From Sulfitobacter sp. M39 (GTDB lineage Bacteria > Pseudomonadota > Alphaproteobacteria > Rhodobacterales > Rhodobacteraceae), in NCBI RefSeq assembly GCF_021735935.1, contig NZ_WMDZ01000001.1, positions 372,001-436,000 on the forward strand: 64,000 nt of DNA, in the 5' to 3' direction. Under the pieces are notes generated by a model, which saw only the letters and a list, made by a program, of their open reading frames with translations, was not told the origin of the DNA and ran no database searches. Shown here piece by piece: positions 63,674 to 64,000 of this stretch. Positions within the stretch are counted from its first letter, which is position 1, and the number at the start of each line of letters is the position of its first letter. The position numbers and the translations under genes were made by a program.

Positions 63674-64000
63674 ATGACAAGCACTCTCTCTACCGCCATT
63701 ATCGCCAAGCGTGACGATCTGATCGCGCTGACCCAAGATCTGATCCGCATCCCGACGCTCAACCCGCCGGGTCAGGACTACCGGCTGATCTGCGAATACC
63801 TCGATACCCGCCTGCGCAAGCACGGGTTCGAGACGCAGCTGATCCGCGCCTTTGGCACCCCCGGCGATAGCGAGAAATACCCCCGTTGGAACATCATCGC
63901 CCGCCGCGAAGGGCGCAGGGCGGGCGAATGTGTCCACTTCAACAGCCACACCGATGTGGTCGAGGTCGGGGCCGGCTGGACGTTTGATCCCTTTGGGGCC
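63674..64000 (+). CDS. M20 family peptidase/deacylase (3' partial)
   Basis: The first 109 residues are in the window and the frame is open at the end. IRIPTLNPPGQDY and HFNSHTDVVEVGAGW are typical of the M20 metallopeptidase start, with the first zinc-ligand His in SHTDVV. Members include acetylornithine deacetylase and succinyl-diaminopimelate desuccinylase; the exact enzyme cannot be set from this part. The start at 63674 follows the preceding gene by 100 bp. Confidence 0.82.
   Translation, partial: MTSTLSTAIIAKRDDLIALTQDLIRIPTLNPPGQDYRLICEYLDTRLRKHGFETQLIRAFGTPGDSEKYPRWNIIARREGRRAGECVHFNSHTDVVEVGAGWTFDPFGA

Overview
The window reads as a chromosomal segment of a marine alphaproteobacterium of the Rhodobacterales (Roseobacter group; Sulfitobacter-like is a guess). 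Reasons: GC-rich coding bias, a PhyR-NepR-EcfG general stress response locus, an lptCAB-hpf-ptsN block, a TAXI-TRAP transporter, and Glyco_tranf_2_4 and GT14 glycosyltransferases with a sulfotransferase. Gene density is high and operons are compact, often with ATGA or TGATG overlaps. I see no rRNA, tRNA, insertion sequence, prophage or CRISPR array. Both end genes are cut by the window.

Layout: 1-1853 asparaginase (partial) and serB, convergent. 2106-9781 phenylacetate catabolism operon (thiolase, paaABCDE, paaZ, paaX) with a spaced inverted repeat in its leader. 9837-14597 rnd, kdsD, lptC, lptA, lptB, hpf, ptsN (LPS export and ribosome hibernation; no rpoN between lptB and hpf). 14604-21829 minus-strand surface-glycan operon (galU, galE, two paralogous glycosyltransferases, a GT14 enzyme, a two-lobed sulfotransferase), followed by kdsB and cysQ, then an orphan polysaccharide ABC permease and alkB. 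25459-29467 dnaK, dnaJ, radC. 29532-35748 hemerythrin protein, a PBP-OmpA fusion, an unknown membrane-anchored protein, a Wzc-type tyrosine kinase, and the end of a Pqi/MCE lipid transport operon whose pqiA is split in two. 39260-39820 DJ-1/PfpI protein.

39888-46293 is the least explained block: a minus-strand four-gene cluster of nitrilase-type amidohydrolase, large Orn/Lys/Arg decarboxylase, biotin-carboxylase-like ATP-grasp ligase and C45 Ntn-hydrolase/acyltransferase. This set could make and trim an amine conjugate and is the best candidate here for an undescribed pathway. It is followed by a TAXI-TRAP transporter, an FMN glutamate-synthase-like protein, gabT and an XRE-cupin regulator, all suited to amino acid or polyamine nitrogen.

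54614-59555 is the general stress response region: a 49-aa membrane protein, a HisKA_2 sensor kinase, ecfG, nepR (51 aa) and phyR, then a DUF883/Holin-X pair and a degenerate receiver. Sites fitting the EcfG consensus (GGAAC, 16-17 bp, CGTT-like) lie before nepR, phyR, the DUF883 gene, the 49-aa gene and the distant DJ-1 gene, which suggests a local regulon. The window ends with a Crp/Fnr regulator, BrkB and FNT membrane proteins, a class V aminotransferase and a truncated M20 peptidase.
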